Counted from the first letter of the stretch, positions 15,333-23,647 are shown. The stretch is 32,090 nucleotides of DNA from Stenotrophomonas sp. (GCA_003248565.1 QFOV01000037.1:1-32090); one strand, 5' to 3'. Translations and numbers: made by a program. Notes: generated by a model from the sequence alone, not told the origin.

Positions 15333-16796
15333 TCAAAGTGGATAGGCAGGGGCTTCGCCCTTGATGGTCAACCATTGCCATTGGGTGAACTCTTCGATGT
15401 TGGCCGGGCCGCCGATGCTGCTGCCATTGCCCGAGGCACCGACACCGCCAAACGGGTTGATGACCTCGTCATTCACGGTCTGGTCGTTGATATGCAGGAT
15501 GCCGGTGTGCAGCTGCTCACCCAGCTTCAGGGCGCGGCCGACGTTGCTGGAGACGATCGCCATCGACAGGCCGTACTCGGTGTCGTTGGCCAACGCTGCG
15601 GCGTCTTCATCGCTGTCGAACGGCACCACCACCGCCACCGGCGCGAAGATCTCGGCACGGAAAGCCGGATTGGTCTTGTCCACGCCACTGAGCACGGTCG
15701 GCTCGAAGAACAGGCCCTGATAGGTGCCGCCGGTCTCCAGGGTTGCGCCGGCCGCTGCCGCCTCGGCAACCACGCGCGCGGCATGGTCGCGCTGCTGCGC
15801 GTTGATCAAGGGGCCGAGCGCGACATCCGCAACGGCCGGATCACCGACGGTCAGTGATTGCGCCTTGGCGACGAGCTTCTCCAGGAACTGCGCATAGATG
15901 CCACGCTGTACCAGCACGCGGCCAGTGGCCATGCAGATCTGCCCCTGGTGCAGGTAGACGCCCCAGGCGGTATTGGCGATGGCCAGGTCGATATCGGCAT
16001 CGTCGAGCACGATCAACGCGTTCTTGCCGCCGAGCTCCAGCGACACTTTCTTCAAATGCCGGCCTGCCGCTTCGCCAACCTTGCGACCGGCAGCGGTGGA
16101 GCCGGTGAACTGGATCATGGCGATATTGGGATCGCTGGTCAGCGCCGCACCCGCCGCGCCGTCACCCGGCAGCACGTGCAGCACACCGGCCGGCAGCCCG
16201 GCCAGTTCAAACAGCCGCGCGATCACGAAGCCACCGCAGACCGCCGTGCGCGGGTCGGGCTTGAGCACCACCGCATTGCCCAGCGCCAGCGCCGGTGCCA
16301 CCGCGCGCATCGCCAGGTACAAGGGAAAGTTGAACGGGGAGATCACGCCGACCACACCCAGCGGCCGACGTCGCGCCAGATTCAAGCGCCCCGATGCCGA
16401 TGGCAGGATCTCACCCACGCTGCGCGAGGGCAGCGCCGCGGCCTCCTGCAACGCCTTGGTGCTTACCTTGTTCTCGAAGCCGGCCTTGAGCCTGGTCGAA
16501 CCAGACTCTCGCACCAGCCAGTCGATGATCTCGGCGGCGTGTTCATCGGCCAACTGCGCGGCATGGCGCAGCACCTGCGCACGGGTTTCATGGGGTGCAT
16601 TGGCCCAGTCACGCTGCGCCTTGGCGGCGGCTGCGGCCGAGCGCGCGATCTGCGCTGGGTCGGCCATCGCGATGTTGCCGAGCACCTTGCCGGTAGCCGG
16701 CTCGATCACCTCATGCAGGCTGCCACCGGGCTGCCATTGACCATCAAACTGCTTTCCCGCCCATAGCGCGGGGGGAAGAAACGCCTGTTCTGCCAT
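15333..16796 (-). CDS. Aldehyde dehydrogenase, benzaldehyde dehydrogenase (XylC) type
   Basis: A 487-residue NAD(P)-dependent aldehyde dehydrogenase. The start MAEQAFLPPALWAG at 16796 is chosen because AGGAG precedes it on the minus strand; an in-frame codon at 16829 would add 11 unlikely residues. Visible motifs are GVVGVISPFNFPL, the cofactor region NAVVLKPDPRTAV, FTGSTAAGRKVGE, the general base Glu in LELGGKNALIV, and the catalytic Cys in LHQGQICMATGR. The DPRTAV and LHQGQICM forms are characteristic of benzaldehyde/vanillin-type enzymes. It should convert the product of the neighbouring alcohol dehydrogenase to the acid. It is the first gene of the minus-strand cluster. Confidence 0.92.
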   Translation of the reverse strand: MAEQAFLPPALWAGKQFDGQWQPGGSLHEVIEPATGKVLGNIAMADPAQIARSAAAAAKAQRDWANAPHETRAQVLRHAAQLADEHAAEIIDWLVRESGSTRLKAGFENKVSTKALQEAAALPSRSVGEILPSASGRLNLARRRPLGVVGVISPFNFPLYLAMRAVAPALALGNAVVLKPDPRTAVCGGFVIARLFELAGLPAGVLHVLPGDGAAGAALTSDPNIAMIQFTGSTAAGRKVGEAAGRHLKKVSLELGGKNALIVLDDADIDLAIANTAWGVYLHQGQICMATGRVLVQRGIYAQFLEKLVAKAQSLTVGDPAVADVALGPLINAQQRDHAARVVAEAAAAGATLETGGTYQGLFFEPTVLSGVDKTNPAFRAEIFAPVAVVVPFDSDEDAAALANDTEYGLSMAIVSSNVGRALKLGEQLHTGILHINDQTVNDEVINPFGGVGASGNGSSIGGPANIEEFTQWQWLTIKGEAPAYPL

Positions 16797-16915
16797 TGCC
16801 TGTACTCCTAGCGTGGTCCATGCCGACATTGAATACCCGCGTCCCGCGCCTGCCTATTAGCCTTCGGCAAGGTCCTTGCAAGCTGCTGAAAGCATGGGGA
16901 TTTCAACAATGCACG

Positions 16916-16934
16916 CTGTCCAGTTTGTGGACAG
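16916..16934. promoter_or_regulatory. Palindromic operator candidate upstream of the aldehyde dehydrogenase gene
   Basis: CTGTCCA-GTTTG-TGGACAG is a perfect 7-bp inverted repeat with a 5-bp spacer, 120 bp upstream of the aldehyde dehydrogenase start. A second short palindrome, GCAAGG-T-CCTTGC, lies at 16867-16879. Either could be bound by the Fis-type helix-turn-helix of the cluster regulator. Assignment is by position and symmetry only. Confidence 0.45.
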
Positions 16935-17018
16935 TGAATACCAGCCCGATGACAAGCCGACGGCAGCCAACGCCGATGCCCACTACAATCGCCTGCCCTG
17001 CCAGCCCGAGCGCCAGCC

Positions 17019-17582
17019 ATGAACGAAGAAGCCACCATCGATCCCATCGCCGTCACCCGCAACTGGGTGGAGAAGGCCGTGATCGGATTGAACCTGTGCC
17101 CGTTCGCCAAGGCGGTCTACGTCAAGCAGCAGGTACGCTTCGTGCTCAGCGATGCGACCACGCCGGAGGCGCTGCTGGAACAGCTGGCCGAAGAGCTGGT
17201 GCTGCTGCGTGACACTCCGGTAGAGGAGATCGACACCACGTTGATCATCCATCCGGAGGTGCTGGAAGATTTCCTGGACTACAACGATTTCCTGGAAAAC
17301 GCCGATGCGGCGGTAGAAGCGTTGGATCTGCAGGGCATCCTGCAGGTCGCCAGTTTCCATCCGCAGTACCAGTTCGCCGGTGCGGCGCCGGATGATGTCA
17401 GCAACTACACCAACCGCTCGCCCTACCCGACCCTGCACCTGCTGCGCGAAGACAGCGTGGAACGCGCGGTGGCCGCGTTCCCGGACCCGGACGTGATCGT
17501 CGAGCGCAACATCACCACGCTGGACAAGCTGGGCGTGGAAGGCTGGCATCGTGTGTTGGGCGGCGGTGAAGGCAACGCCTGA
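17019..17582 (+). CDS. DUF1415 family protein
   Basis: A 187-residue soluble protein of the DUF1415 family, common in gammaproteobacteria and without a known function. Conserved features are WVEKAVIGLNLCPFAKAVY near residue 15, with a conserved Cys-Pro, ETTLIIHP-like IDTTLIIHPEVLEDF near 70, LQVASFHPQYQFAG near 115, and NRSPYPTLHLLREDSVERAV near 130. A TACAAT -10-like hexamer at 16984-16989 lies 29 bp upstream. It is divergent from the aldehyde dehydrogenase gene, but a functional link is not evident. Confidence 0.92.
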   Translation: MNEEATIDPIAVTRNWVEKAVIGLNLCPFAKAVYVKQQVRFVLSDATTPEALLEQLAEELVLLRDTPVEEIDTTLIIHPEVLEDFLDYNDFLENADAAVEALDLQGILQVASFHPQYQFAGAAPDDVSNYTNRSPYPTLHLLREDSVERAVAAFPDPDVIVERNITTLDKLGVEGWHRVLGGGEGNA

Positions 17583-17592
17583 GAGATGTCCG

Positions 17593-17722
17593 GTAGTGCC
17601 GAGCCATGCTCGGCAGAGGCCTTACCGATAATGCCAATGCCGAGCATGGCTCGGCACTACAGGTGAAGCGTTTGGCTGCAGCATTCCTGGTACAGCCTCT
17701 GCCGAGCATGGCTCGGCACTAC
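17593..17722. repeat. SMAG/REP cluster: an inverted dimer plus a third unit
   Basis: The forward unit GTAG-TGCCGAGCcatGCTCGGCA (17593-17615) is followed by two reverse-oriented units ending in CTAC (17638-17660 and 17700-17722). Each can form an 8-bp hairpin. They lie between the convergent DUF1415 and HAD genes and may act as mRNA 3' ends. The unit design matches Stenotrophomonas GTAG-headed REP elements. Confidence 0.92.
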
Positions 17723-17730
17723 AGTGAGGC

Positions 17731-18408
17731 CTAGGCCGCGCTTACCGGCAGCCATTGCTGCAGCAGCTCGCGCACATCATGCAGCGAGGCGGTGATGTGG
17801 TGACCGTAGCCGCGCACTTCTTCGTCCGGCTCCAGCAGGTCCGGAATCTGGATGGTGGTCATGCCTGCGGCCAAGGCCGCGCGCACGCCGGTTGGTGAAT
17901 CTTCCAGCGCCAGGCAATGCACGGGGGCGATGCCCAAGCCGTGCGCGGCGTGCAGGTAGATATCCGGGGCCGGCTTGGAATAGGCAACATCGCTGCTGGT
18001 GGCAACGAACTGGAAATACTGCAGCAGCCCGGCCGCCTCCAGCTTGCGCTGGGCCAGCGGTGAACGGGTGGCGGTGGCCACCGCGCGCGGGATGTCATGC
18101 TCGCGCAGCAACTCCAGCAACTCGATGATGCCCGGCCGCAACGGCACACCGGCATCGACGATGCCGGCATAGCGCGCATAGGCATCTGCCAGCAGCGCGT
18201 CGGTACGTTCCATGCCCAGCACGTCGGCCAGTTTCTGCCGGGTGGTGGCATCGGATGAGCCGATCAGGGACAGCAGCAGCGGGCGCGGCAAGGCATAGCC
18301 ATGCTCCTGCGCGGTCTGCTCCAGACAGCCCATCAGCGCACGCTCGCTGTCCAGCATCAGCCCATCCATGTCGAACACCAGCGCCTGCGGGCGGGCCAGC
18401 AATTCCAT
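17731..18408 (-). CDS. HAD family hydrolase, beta-phosphoglucomutase-like
   Basis: A 225-residue haloacid-dehalogenase-type phosphatase. Motif I is FDMDGLMLDSE (nucleophile and acid Asp pair) at residues 10-20, motif II is the Thr in AVATATRSP near 110, motif III is the Lys in YSKPAPDIYLHAAHGLG near 145, and motif IV is LEDSPTGVRAALAAGM near 170. A helical cap domain sits between motifs I and II, as in the PGMB/GPH subfamily. The substrate is probably a small sugar phosphate or similar. Its ATG shares one base with the stop of the pseudouridine synthase gene, so the two are translationally coupled. A start 18 codons upstream is less likely because it lies deep inside that gene. Confidence 0.9.
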   Translation of the reverse strand: MELLARPQALVFDMDGLMLDSERALMGCLEQTAQEHGYALPRPLLLSLIGSSDATTRQKLADVLGMERTDALLADAYARYAGIVDAGVPLRPGIIELLELLREHDIPRAVATATRSPLAQRKLEAAGLLQYFQFVATSSDVAYSKPAPDIYLHAAHGLGIAPVHCLALEDSPTGVRAALAAGMTTIQIPDLLEPDEEVRGYGHHITASLHDVRELLQQWLPVSAA

Positions 18409-19115
18409 CAGGCCTGCTCTCCAAACAGCACCGCCAGATCGGCGGCATCGAGCTGCCGCCATTGGCCTTCAGGCAGATCACCCAGGCCCAGGCCGCCAAT
18501 GCGCGAACGGTGCAGCGCCTGCACGTGGTTGCCCACCGCAGCGAACATGCGCCGCACCTGGTGGTAGCGGCCTTCGTGCAGGGTCAGACGTGCAGCGCGT
18601 GCGCCCAGCACCTCAAGTTCGGCGGGCAGCAAGGGCTTGTCGTCCGACTCCAGCAGCAGCGTGCCGCTGGCGAACCGGGCGGTCTCGCTGCCGCTCAGGT
18701 CTTCCGCCAACTGCGCTTCGTAGACCTTGTCCAGCTTCGACTTCGGCGACACGATGCGGTGCAGCAGCTGGCCGTCATCGGTCATCAGCAACATGCCCGA
18801 GGTGTCGCGATCGAGGCGACCAACGCTGGACAGCACCGGGTCGCGGTCGCGGAAACGCTCGGGCAGCAGCTCATAGATCAAGCGGCCATGGTCTTTGGTC
18901 GAACAGGTATAGCCGGCCGGCTTGTGCAGCATCAGGATCAGGCCCGGCGGCGGGTCCAGCAGCTCGTCATCGATGCGGATGTTGTCGTGCTCGACCTTGT
19001 CGTCGGCATACAGCACTTCACCTTGCGCATCGGTGATGCGACCTTCGCGGAACATCTGCTGCACCTGCTTGCGGCTGCCGTACCCGAGGTTGGCGATGTG
19101 CTTGACCAGCTTCAT
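18408..19115 (-). CDS. 16S rRNA pseudouridine synthase, RsuA-like
   Basis: A 235-residue enzyme, close in length to E. coli RsuA (231), which forms pseudouridine 516 in 16S rRNA. The N-terminal S4 RNA-binding domain (KHIANLGYGSRKQVQQMF) covers about residues 4-55. The catalytic domain has the GRLDRDTSGMLLMTDDG motif with the essential Asp near residue 100, the LMLHKPAGY motif near 62, and the C-terminal LHEGRYHQVRRMFAAVG near 185. The RluE or RluF class is possible, but the S4 domain favours RsuA. It overlaps the upstream methyltransferase gene by 4 bp and the HAD gene by 1 bp. Confidence 0.9.
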   Translation of the reverse strand: MKLVKHIANLGYGSRKQVQQMFREGRITDAQGEVLYADDKVEHDNIRIDDELLDPPPGLILMLHKPAGYTCSTKDHGRLIYELLPERFRDRDPVLSSVGRLDRDTSGMLLMTDDGQLLHRIVSPKSKLDKVYEAQLAEDLSGSETARFASGTLLLESDDKPLLPAELEVLGARAARLTLHEGRYHQVRRMFAAVGNHVQALHRSRIGGLGLGDLPEGQWRQLDAADLAVLFGEQA

Positions 19116-20170
19116 GCGCGGCCCCGGGTACCGACGATGACCTTGAAACCATCGCGCTCGGCGGCCACCCGCACTTCACCGAAGCTCTCGGTGAGGATCT
19201 GCTCGTAGGGCAGATGGCGGTTGGCGACCATGAACAACTGCCCGCCCGGACGCAGCGACTGCGCAGCCACGGCGATGAAACGGCGGCCGATGTCAGGCCG
19301 GTCTTCGCGCGCCGGGGTGTGGAACGGCGGGTTGGAGACGATGAAGTCATAGCGGCCATCAATACCGGCGGTGACGTCCTGCCAGCGGAAATCCAGCTTC
19401 ACCTGCTCGCTGACGTTGGCCAGGTTGTGACGGGCCAGCGCCAGCGCGCGCGCCTCGGCTTCGTACAGATCCAGCGCGGTGACCTTGGGGCAGCGTGCCA
19501 GCACTTCGGAGGACAGATAGCCCCAGCCAGCGCCCAGGTCGGCGCCGCGACCGGCCAGATCCACCGGCAGCTGCTCCACCAGCAGCGCCGAGGCCGGATC
19601 GATGCGGTCCCAGGCAAACACGCCGGGGCGGCTCAGGAAGCGGCCATCAACGATCTTGCGCGGTGCATCCAATGCGGACCAGCGCTTGTGCAGCGCCGCG
19701 TCGTGCTGGCCTTCGGCCGGCAGCGACCAATAGGCGCGGCAATGGTTCTTGGTCAGCGTGCCGCCCAGCCCGGCCAGCTGCTGCAGGTCGCTTTCGCCGG
19801 AGCGGGCGCCCTCGTTGTTGGACTGGCAGGCGAGGATGATGCCGCCCGGGGCCAGCTTGCCCAGCGCCTGCGCAAACAGCGCGCGGGCTTCGTCGCGCTG
19901 CCGCGGCGGCAACACCAGCACCAGCACATAACGCTCGTCGGACTGCTCCAGCGCCTGCTCATCGCGCACTTCCCAGCCACTGCGCTGCAGCGCCTCGGCA
20001 AACGGGCGGAAACTCTGCGAGCAAACCAGTTGGGTGCCGTCGGCATGCTCGCGCAGCGGCCAGCCGTCACGCGCGCGCAGGAACAGGACCGGCCCCTGCG
20101 GCCAACGCAGGCCAGCCTTGGAGAACGGGAGGAACAGGGTTTCCAACGGTGCGTCGTGCGGAGCAGGCAT
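19112..20170 (-). CDS. Class I methyltransferase, RsmC-like (16S rRNA guanine-N2)
   Basis: A 352-residue SAM-dependent methyltransferase made of two related halves, as in RsmC, which methylates G1207 of 16S rRNA. The N-terminal half (about 1-170) lacks a clear SAM site. The C-terminal half has GRFLSRPGVFAWDRIDPAS near 180, the SAM-binding DLAGRGADLGAGWGYLSSE near 205, and the catalytic FIVSNPPFHTP near 275. The MPAPHDAPLE start at 20170 is preferred over one ten codons upstream. It is the first gene of an overlapping rRNA-modification operon with the RsuA-like gene. RlmG is the main alternative identity. Confidence 0.88.
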   Translation of the reverse strand: MPAPHDAPLETLFLPFSKAGLRWPQGPVLFLRARDGWPLREHADGTQLVCSQSFRPFAEALQRSGWEVRDEQALEQSDERYVLVLVLPPRQRDEARALFAQALGKLAPGGIILACQSNNEGARSGESDLQQLAGLGGTLTKNHCRAYWSLPAEGQHDAALHKRWSALDAPRKIVDGRFLSRPGVFAWDRIDPASALLVEQLPVDLAGRGADLGAGWGYLSSEVLARCPKVTALDLYEAEARALALARHNLANVSEQVKLDFRWQDVTAGIDGRYDFIVSNPPFHTPAREDRPDIGRRFIAVAAQSLRPGGQLFMVANRHLPYEQILTESFGEVRVAAERDGFKVIVGTRGRA

Positions 20171-20264
20171 GCCGGTAATTCGTCTAGCAGGGCCGGCCAT
20201 TCTACCGGGCCGGCCCCGGTCACCGGCCGCAGCCAGCTGAATGAGGCCTCACGCCCGCGCTGGA

Positions 20265-20570
20265 TCAGGGTTCGGCGGCCGGCAGATGCTGCACCTGGAG
20301 CACGCTGTCCAGCCACACCACATGCTGCTGGCAGGCCCGCAACAGGTCTTCCAGCCGCACGGTCGCGTTCACCCCGGGCTGCTCGTTGTGGTCGGCAAAA
20401 TGCTGCAACGCCGGCTGCTCGGTGACGGTGCCAGCCACGCGACTGCCATCCTTGAGGACCAGCATGACCCGGGCCTGCTCCGGCAACTGGCTGAGCAGGG
20501 CCTCCAGCGATGCGATCAGCATCGGGTCGGAATAAACATGCGGCGCGTACAGGGGCATGACAGCGTCCAT
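20265..20570 (-). CDS. DUF3247 family protein
   Basis: A 101-residue soluble protein of the DUF3247 type, restricted mainly to Xanthomonadaceae. It has the characteristic PLYAPHVYSDPMLIASLEAL opening, then LPEQARVMLVLKDGSRVAGTV near 30-50, suggestive of an Sm-like beta-strand pair, and ends in HVVWLDSVLQVQHL. The ATG at 20558 (MPLYAPHVY) is an equally reasonable start, since the family usually begins close to this motif. Function unknown. It stands alone between the rsmC-like gene and the kinase gene, with no overlap. Confidence 0.82.
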   Translation of the reverse strand: MDAVMPLYAPHVYSDPMLIASLEALLSQLPEQARVMLVLKDGSRVAGTVTEQPALQHFADHNEQPGVNATVRLEDLLRACQQHVVWLDSVLQVQHLPAAEP

Positions 20571-20622
20571 GGGTGAACGCCGTCACAGTAGCGTTTTTCC
20601 GCGTGAAATCCGTGCAAAAATT

Positions 20623-22641
20623 TCAGCGTGGCAGGCGCGCGTCGCGGATAGCCGAAATCAGCTGCGCCACGCTGTACGGCTTGGCCAGATGCCCCTGGAA
20701 CCCAGAGGAAAACGCACGCCGCCGGTCGTCAGCTCGGGCCAGCGCGGTCACCGCCACCGCTGGCAGCTCATCGCCGCCGACGCCCAAGGTCTCGCGCAAG
20801 GTGTGGATCAGGCCGTAGCCATCCATGCCCGGCATGCCAATGTCGCTGATCAGCACGTCGAACGCGGTATGTCCGCGCAGGTCCAGCAGTTCCAAGGCTT
20901 CGGCAGCGGTGCTGGCTGTAACTACCGACGCGCCCTGCTCTTCCAGCAGGCGGCGGATATAACCCAGCATGTCGACCTGGTCTTCCACCGCCAGCACGCG
21001 CAGGCCCTGCAGGGCATTGGGCACCAGTACCTGCTCACCGATGCGGCCGCGCTGCACGCGCCGGCGCGGATGGTTCGCCGCCTTCTGCGCTTGAATCTCC
21101 GGCAGGCGCAGATGGAAGGTGGCGCCACGCCCTGGCCCTTCGCTGGCCGCCGAAACCGTACCGCCATGCAGTTCGGTCAGCTGCTGGACGATGGCCAGGC
21201 CCAGCCCGAGGCCACCGTGGCGCCGGGTAGTGGTGCTGTCGGCCTGACTGAAGCGGCTGAACAGGTGTTCCAGGAACTCCGGCGCGATGCCGTCACCGTC
21301 GTCCTTGATCTGCACCACCAGATGGCCGGCTTCGTGCTGCAGGCTGATCTCGATCCGCCCTTCAACCGGGGTGAACTTGATCGCGTTGGACAAGAGATTG
21401 CCGAGTATCTGCTGCAGACGGGTGGCATCGCCAAGCACCGGCTGCGGCAGCTCCGGCAGCTCCAGCACCACCGTCTGCGCCTTGCCTTCGGCCACCAGCT
21501 CCTGCGCACGCACCGCTTCGCGCAGCTGCTCGGACAGGTCCAGCACTTCCACTTCCAGCTGCACCTTGCCCAACAACATGCTGCTCAGGTCGAGCATGTC
21601 CGACATCAGGTTCTTCTGTGTCATCGCGCTGCTGGCGATCACTTCCATGCCGCGGCGCATCGGGTGATCGGCCTCCATGCGCTGCAGCAGCAGCTCGCTC
21701 CAGCCCAGCACCGTGGTCAGTGGCGTGCGCAGCTCATGCGACAGGGTAGCGAGGAATTCATCCTTCATCCGCGCCATGCCTTCGGCGGCGTTGCGCGCCA
21801 CACGCTCGGCGGTGAGCAGGTCTTCGCGTGCCATTTCGATTTCACGGCGCTCGGTGATATCCGGGCTGTTGCCCGCCAGGCCGATGAAGCGGCCATCGGC
21901 CGAAAAACGCGGTACCGCGTTCATTTCCAACCAACGCCATTGCCCATCGTGGCGGCGCACGCGGGTATTGGCGTGCAGCTCGGCGCGGCCGTTCAACGCA
22001 GCCTGCAGTTCGTACTCGAACGAGGCACGTTCGTCCGGATGCAGAAGGCGCTGCCAAGGGTCCGGCCCCAGGTCCTGATCAGCCGGCAAACCGAAGAAAG
22101 TGAAGAACGCGGTATTGACGAAGCGCAGCTGGCCGCGGTCATCCACCACCCAGACCGGCATCGGCAGGCCGTCGGCCAAGGCGCTGAAACGCGCCTCGCT
22201 TTCGGCCAGCTCGGTTTCAATCCGCTTGCGTGCCGAGATATCGAACAGAAACACCGCTACCTGGTGCTTGTCGGGCTTGCCGATGCGTACCGCCTCCACC
22301 GAATACCACCGCGACGGCTCCGACACCTGGCGCTCGAACTGGCTGATCCCGCCCTCGCTGACCACCCGCCCAAAGGCCTGGAACCAATCCGCCTCCATCG
22401 CCGGCACCACCTCGCTGGCGCGCCGACCGGTGACATTGCTCAGGCCGGTGACCTTCTGGAAACCGGCATTGACCTTGCGGTAGATGAAATCCACCGCGGT
22501 GCCCTGTTCAAACACCAGCTCGATCACGCAGAAGCCGCTGGCCACCGCATTGAATACCTCCCGATAGAGGCTGGAGCTTTCCAGATCCTCTTCGTCCAGA
22601 GACAGCAATGACAGGTGTGAGTCCGGGCTGGGGGCAGGCAT
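20623..22641 (-). CDS. Hybrid sensor histidine kinase (PAS-PAS-HisKA-HATPase-REC)
   Basis: A 672-residue soluble hybrid kinase without membrane segments. Two PAS domains lie at about residues 25-140 and 150-270. The HisKA dimerisation domain has phospho-acceptor His302 (SHELRTPL). The ATPase domain has Asn419 in the N box (NLLSNAIKF), DDGDGIAPEF and GLGLGLAIV. The C-terminal receiver domain covers about 547-670, with Glu553-Asp554, phospho-acceptor Asp600 and Lys654. There is no output domain, so phosphate must pass to a separate partner not seen here. The start at 22641 is chosen because the upstream extension to 22767 would cover the promoter region of the divergent gene and is low in complexity. 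No strong ribosome binding site is visible for either. Confidence 0.93.
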   Translation of the reverse strand: MPAPSPDSHLSLLSLDEEDLESSSLYREVFNAVASGFCVIELVFEQGTAVDFIYRKVNAGFQKVTGLSNVTGRRASEVVPAMEADWFQAFGRVVSEGGISQFERQVSEPSRWYSVEAVRIGKPDKHQVAVFLFDISARKRIETELAESEARFSALADGLPMPVWVVDDRGQLRFVNTAFFTFFGLPADQDLGPDPWQRLLHPDERASFEYELQAALNGRAELHANTRVRRHDGQWRWLEMNAVPRFSADGRFIGLAGNSPDITERREIEMAREDLLTAERVARNAAEGMARMKDEFLATLSHELRTPLTTVLGWSELLLQRMEADHPMRRGMEVIASSAMTQKNLMSDMLDLSSMLLGKVQLEVEVLDLSEQLREAVRAQELVAEGKAQTVVLELPELPQPVLGDATRLQQILGNLLSNAIKFTPVEGRIEISLQHEAGHLVVQIKDDGDGIAPEFLEHLFSRFSQADSTTTRRHGGLGLGLAIVQQLTELHGGTVSAASEGPGRGATFHLRLPEIQAQKAANHPRRRVQRGRIGEQVLVPNALQGLRVLAVEDQVDMLGYIRRLLEEQGASVVTASTAAEALELLDLRGHTAFDVLISDIGMPGMDGYGLIHTLRETLGVGGDELPAVAVTALARADDRRRAFSSGFQGHLAKPYSVAQLISAIRDARLPR

Positions 22642-22825
22642 TGTCGGAGAGGAAAAATGGCGCGGCGAAGAGGGATACGTGCCGCCCAGTCTGGGCGACA
22701 AACCATCCACAGCCTGTGATGATGAACCATCGCGCAATCCGCTGCTGCGAACTGGCACCGGGTTCATTGCAGCGTGGGGGTGTGGGCCTCACACTTCCAT
22801 CATCAAAGTCCATCAGGAGCATGTC

Positions 22826-23395
22826 ATGAAAACACTGACCGTTACCGGACTTGTCCTGGCCTGCCTGCTGGCTGCCGGCGGTGCCGATGCCAAGCCGCGC
22901 ACCGTATCCGATCCCGAAGCGCCGCATGCCCTGAGCGTCGAAGGTCCAGTACAGGTGCAATGGACCGATCCGACACAGTTCACCGAGCTGCGCTACAGCC
23001 GCAACCGCTGGGACGCGCAGCGGGGCAACTGGGTGGAGGATCTGGCCGAACACCTGCGCAAGCAGGCCAGCAAGCAGCTGCCGGAAGGGCAGAAGCTGGA
23101 CGTGACCATCACCGACATCAAGCGCGCTGGCGACTACGAGCCGTGGCACGGCCCGCGCCTGGATGACATCCGCGTGATGCGCGACATCTACCCGCCGCGC
23201 ATCACACTGCAGTTCACCTTGACCGATGCCAATGGCCAGGTCATCGACCAGGGCGAGCGCAAGCTCTCCGACACCGGTTATCTGCTCAACAGCAGCCTGC
23301 CCAACAACACCGACCCGCTGCGTTACGAAAAGCGCCTGCTCAATGACTGGGTACGCCGCGAACTGCAGAGCGATCGCAGCACTGCCGGTTTGTAA
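22826..23395 (+). CDS. DUF3016 family exported protein
   Basis: A 189-residue protein. A clear signal peptide (MKTLTVTGLVLACLLAAGG, cleavage after ADA near residue 23) precedes a mature domain of the DUF3016 type. Conserved parts are VQWTDPTQFTELRYSRN near residue 48, LAEHLRKQASKQLPEGQ near 75, DVTITDIKRAGDYEPW near 95, and a C-terminal RYEKRLLNDWVRREL. The family is periplasmic and of unknown function. AGGAG at 22815-22819 defines the start at 22826. A strong hairpin terminator follows the stop. Confidence 0.9.
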   Translation: MKTLTVTGLVLACLLAAGGADAKPRTVSDPEAPHALSVEGPVQVQWTDPTQFTELRYSRNRWDAQRGNWVEDLAEHLRKQASKQLPEGQKLDVTITDIKRAGDYEPWHGPRLDDIRVMRDIYPPRITLQFTLTDANGQVIDQGERKLSDTGYLLNSSLPNNTDPLRYEKRLLNDWVRRELQSDRSTAGL

Positions 23396-23420
23396 TTCGC
23401 AACCGCGTAGATAGGAATCA

Positions 23421-23445
23421 GAAAGGGCCGCAATGCGGCCCTTTC
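23421..23445 (+). terminator. Rho-independent terminator after the DUF3016 gene
   Basis: An 11-bp perfect stem GAAAGGGCCGC / GCGGCCCTTTC with an AAT loop, followed by TGTTT, 26 bp past the stop codon. Confidence 0.9.
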
Positions 23446-23455
23446 TGTTTCACCT

Positions 23456-23478
23456 GTAGTGCCGAGCCATGCTCGGCA
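23456..23478 (+). repeat. Single SMAG/REP unit
   Basis: GTAG head at 23456-23459 followed by the TGCCGAGCcatGCTCGGCA hairpin, directly after the terminator. Confidence 0.9.
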
Positions 23479-23504
23479 GACGCTCTACCGGCTCGCTGAA
23501 ACCC

Positions 23505-23602
23505 GTGGGAGCGGCGTCAGCCGCGAAGCTGGCAGCAATGAAGCTGCATGCAACTCTGCGATCGCCTGGGTTGCCAAGCTTCGCGGCTGACGCCGCTCCC
23601 AC
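23505..23602. repeat. REP-like inverted pair (GTGGGAGCGGCG type), second copy
   Basis: Perfect 26-bp arms (23505-23530 beginning GTGGGAGCGGCGTCAGCCGC, and 23577-23602) are separated by 46 bp. Apart from one internal base (GTCAG versus GTAAG), each arm matches the copy at 9511-9609. Confidence 0.88.
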
Positions 23603-23620
23603 AAATGCAAAATGCAAAAT

Positions 23621-23647
23621 GAAACGGGCCGCGACGCGGCCCGTTTC
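23621..23647 (-). terminator. Rho-independent terminator after the alanine racemase gene
   Basis: GAAACGGGCCGC / GCGGCCCGTTTC forms a 12-bp perfect stem with a 3-base loop, 20 bp beyond the alr stop. On the minus strand it is followed by a T-rich stretch (ATTTTGCATTTTG). Confidence 0.88.

Noticed and set aside
16797..17018. Sigma-54 promoter for the alcohol/aldehyde dehydrogenase cluster
   Set aside because: No TGGCAC-N5-TTGC match was found on the minus strand, and the neighbouring regulator lacks the AAA+ domain needed for sigma-54 activation.
20557..22611. Long open frame antisense to the hybrid kinase gene (about 684 codons)
   Set aside because: The opposite strand has a full, motif-complete kinase; the antisense translation has no recognisable domain.
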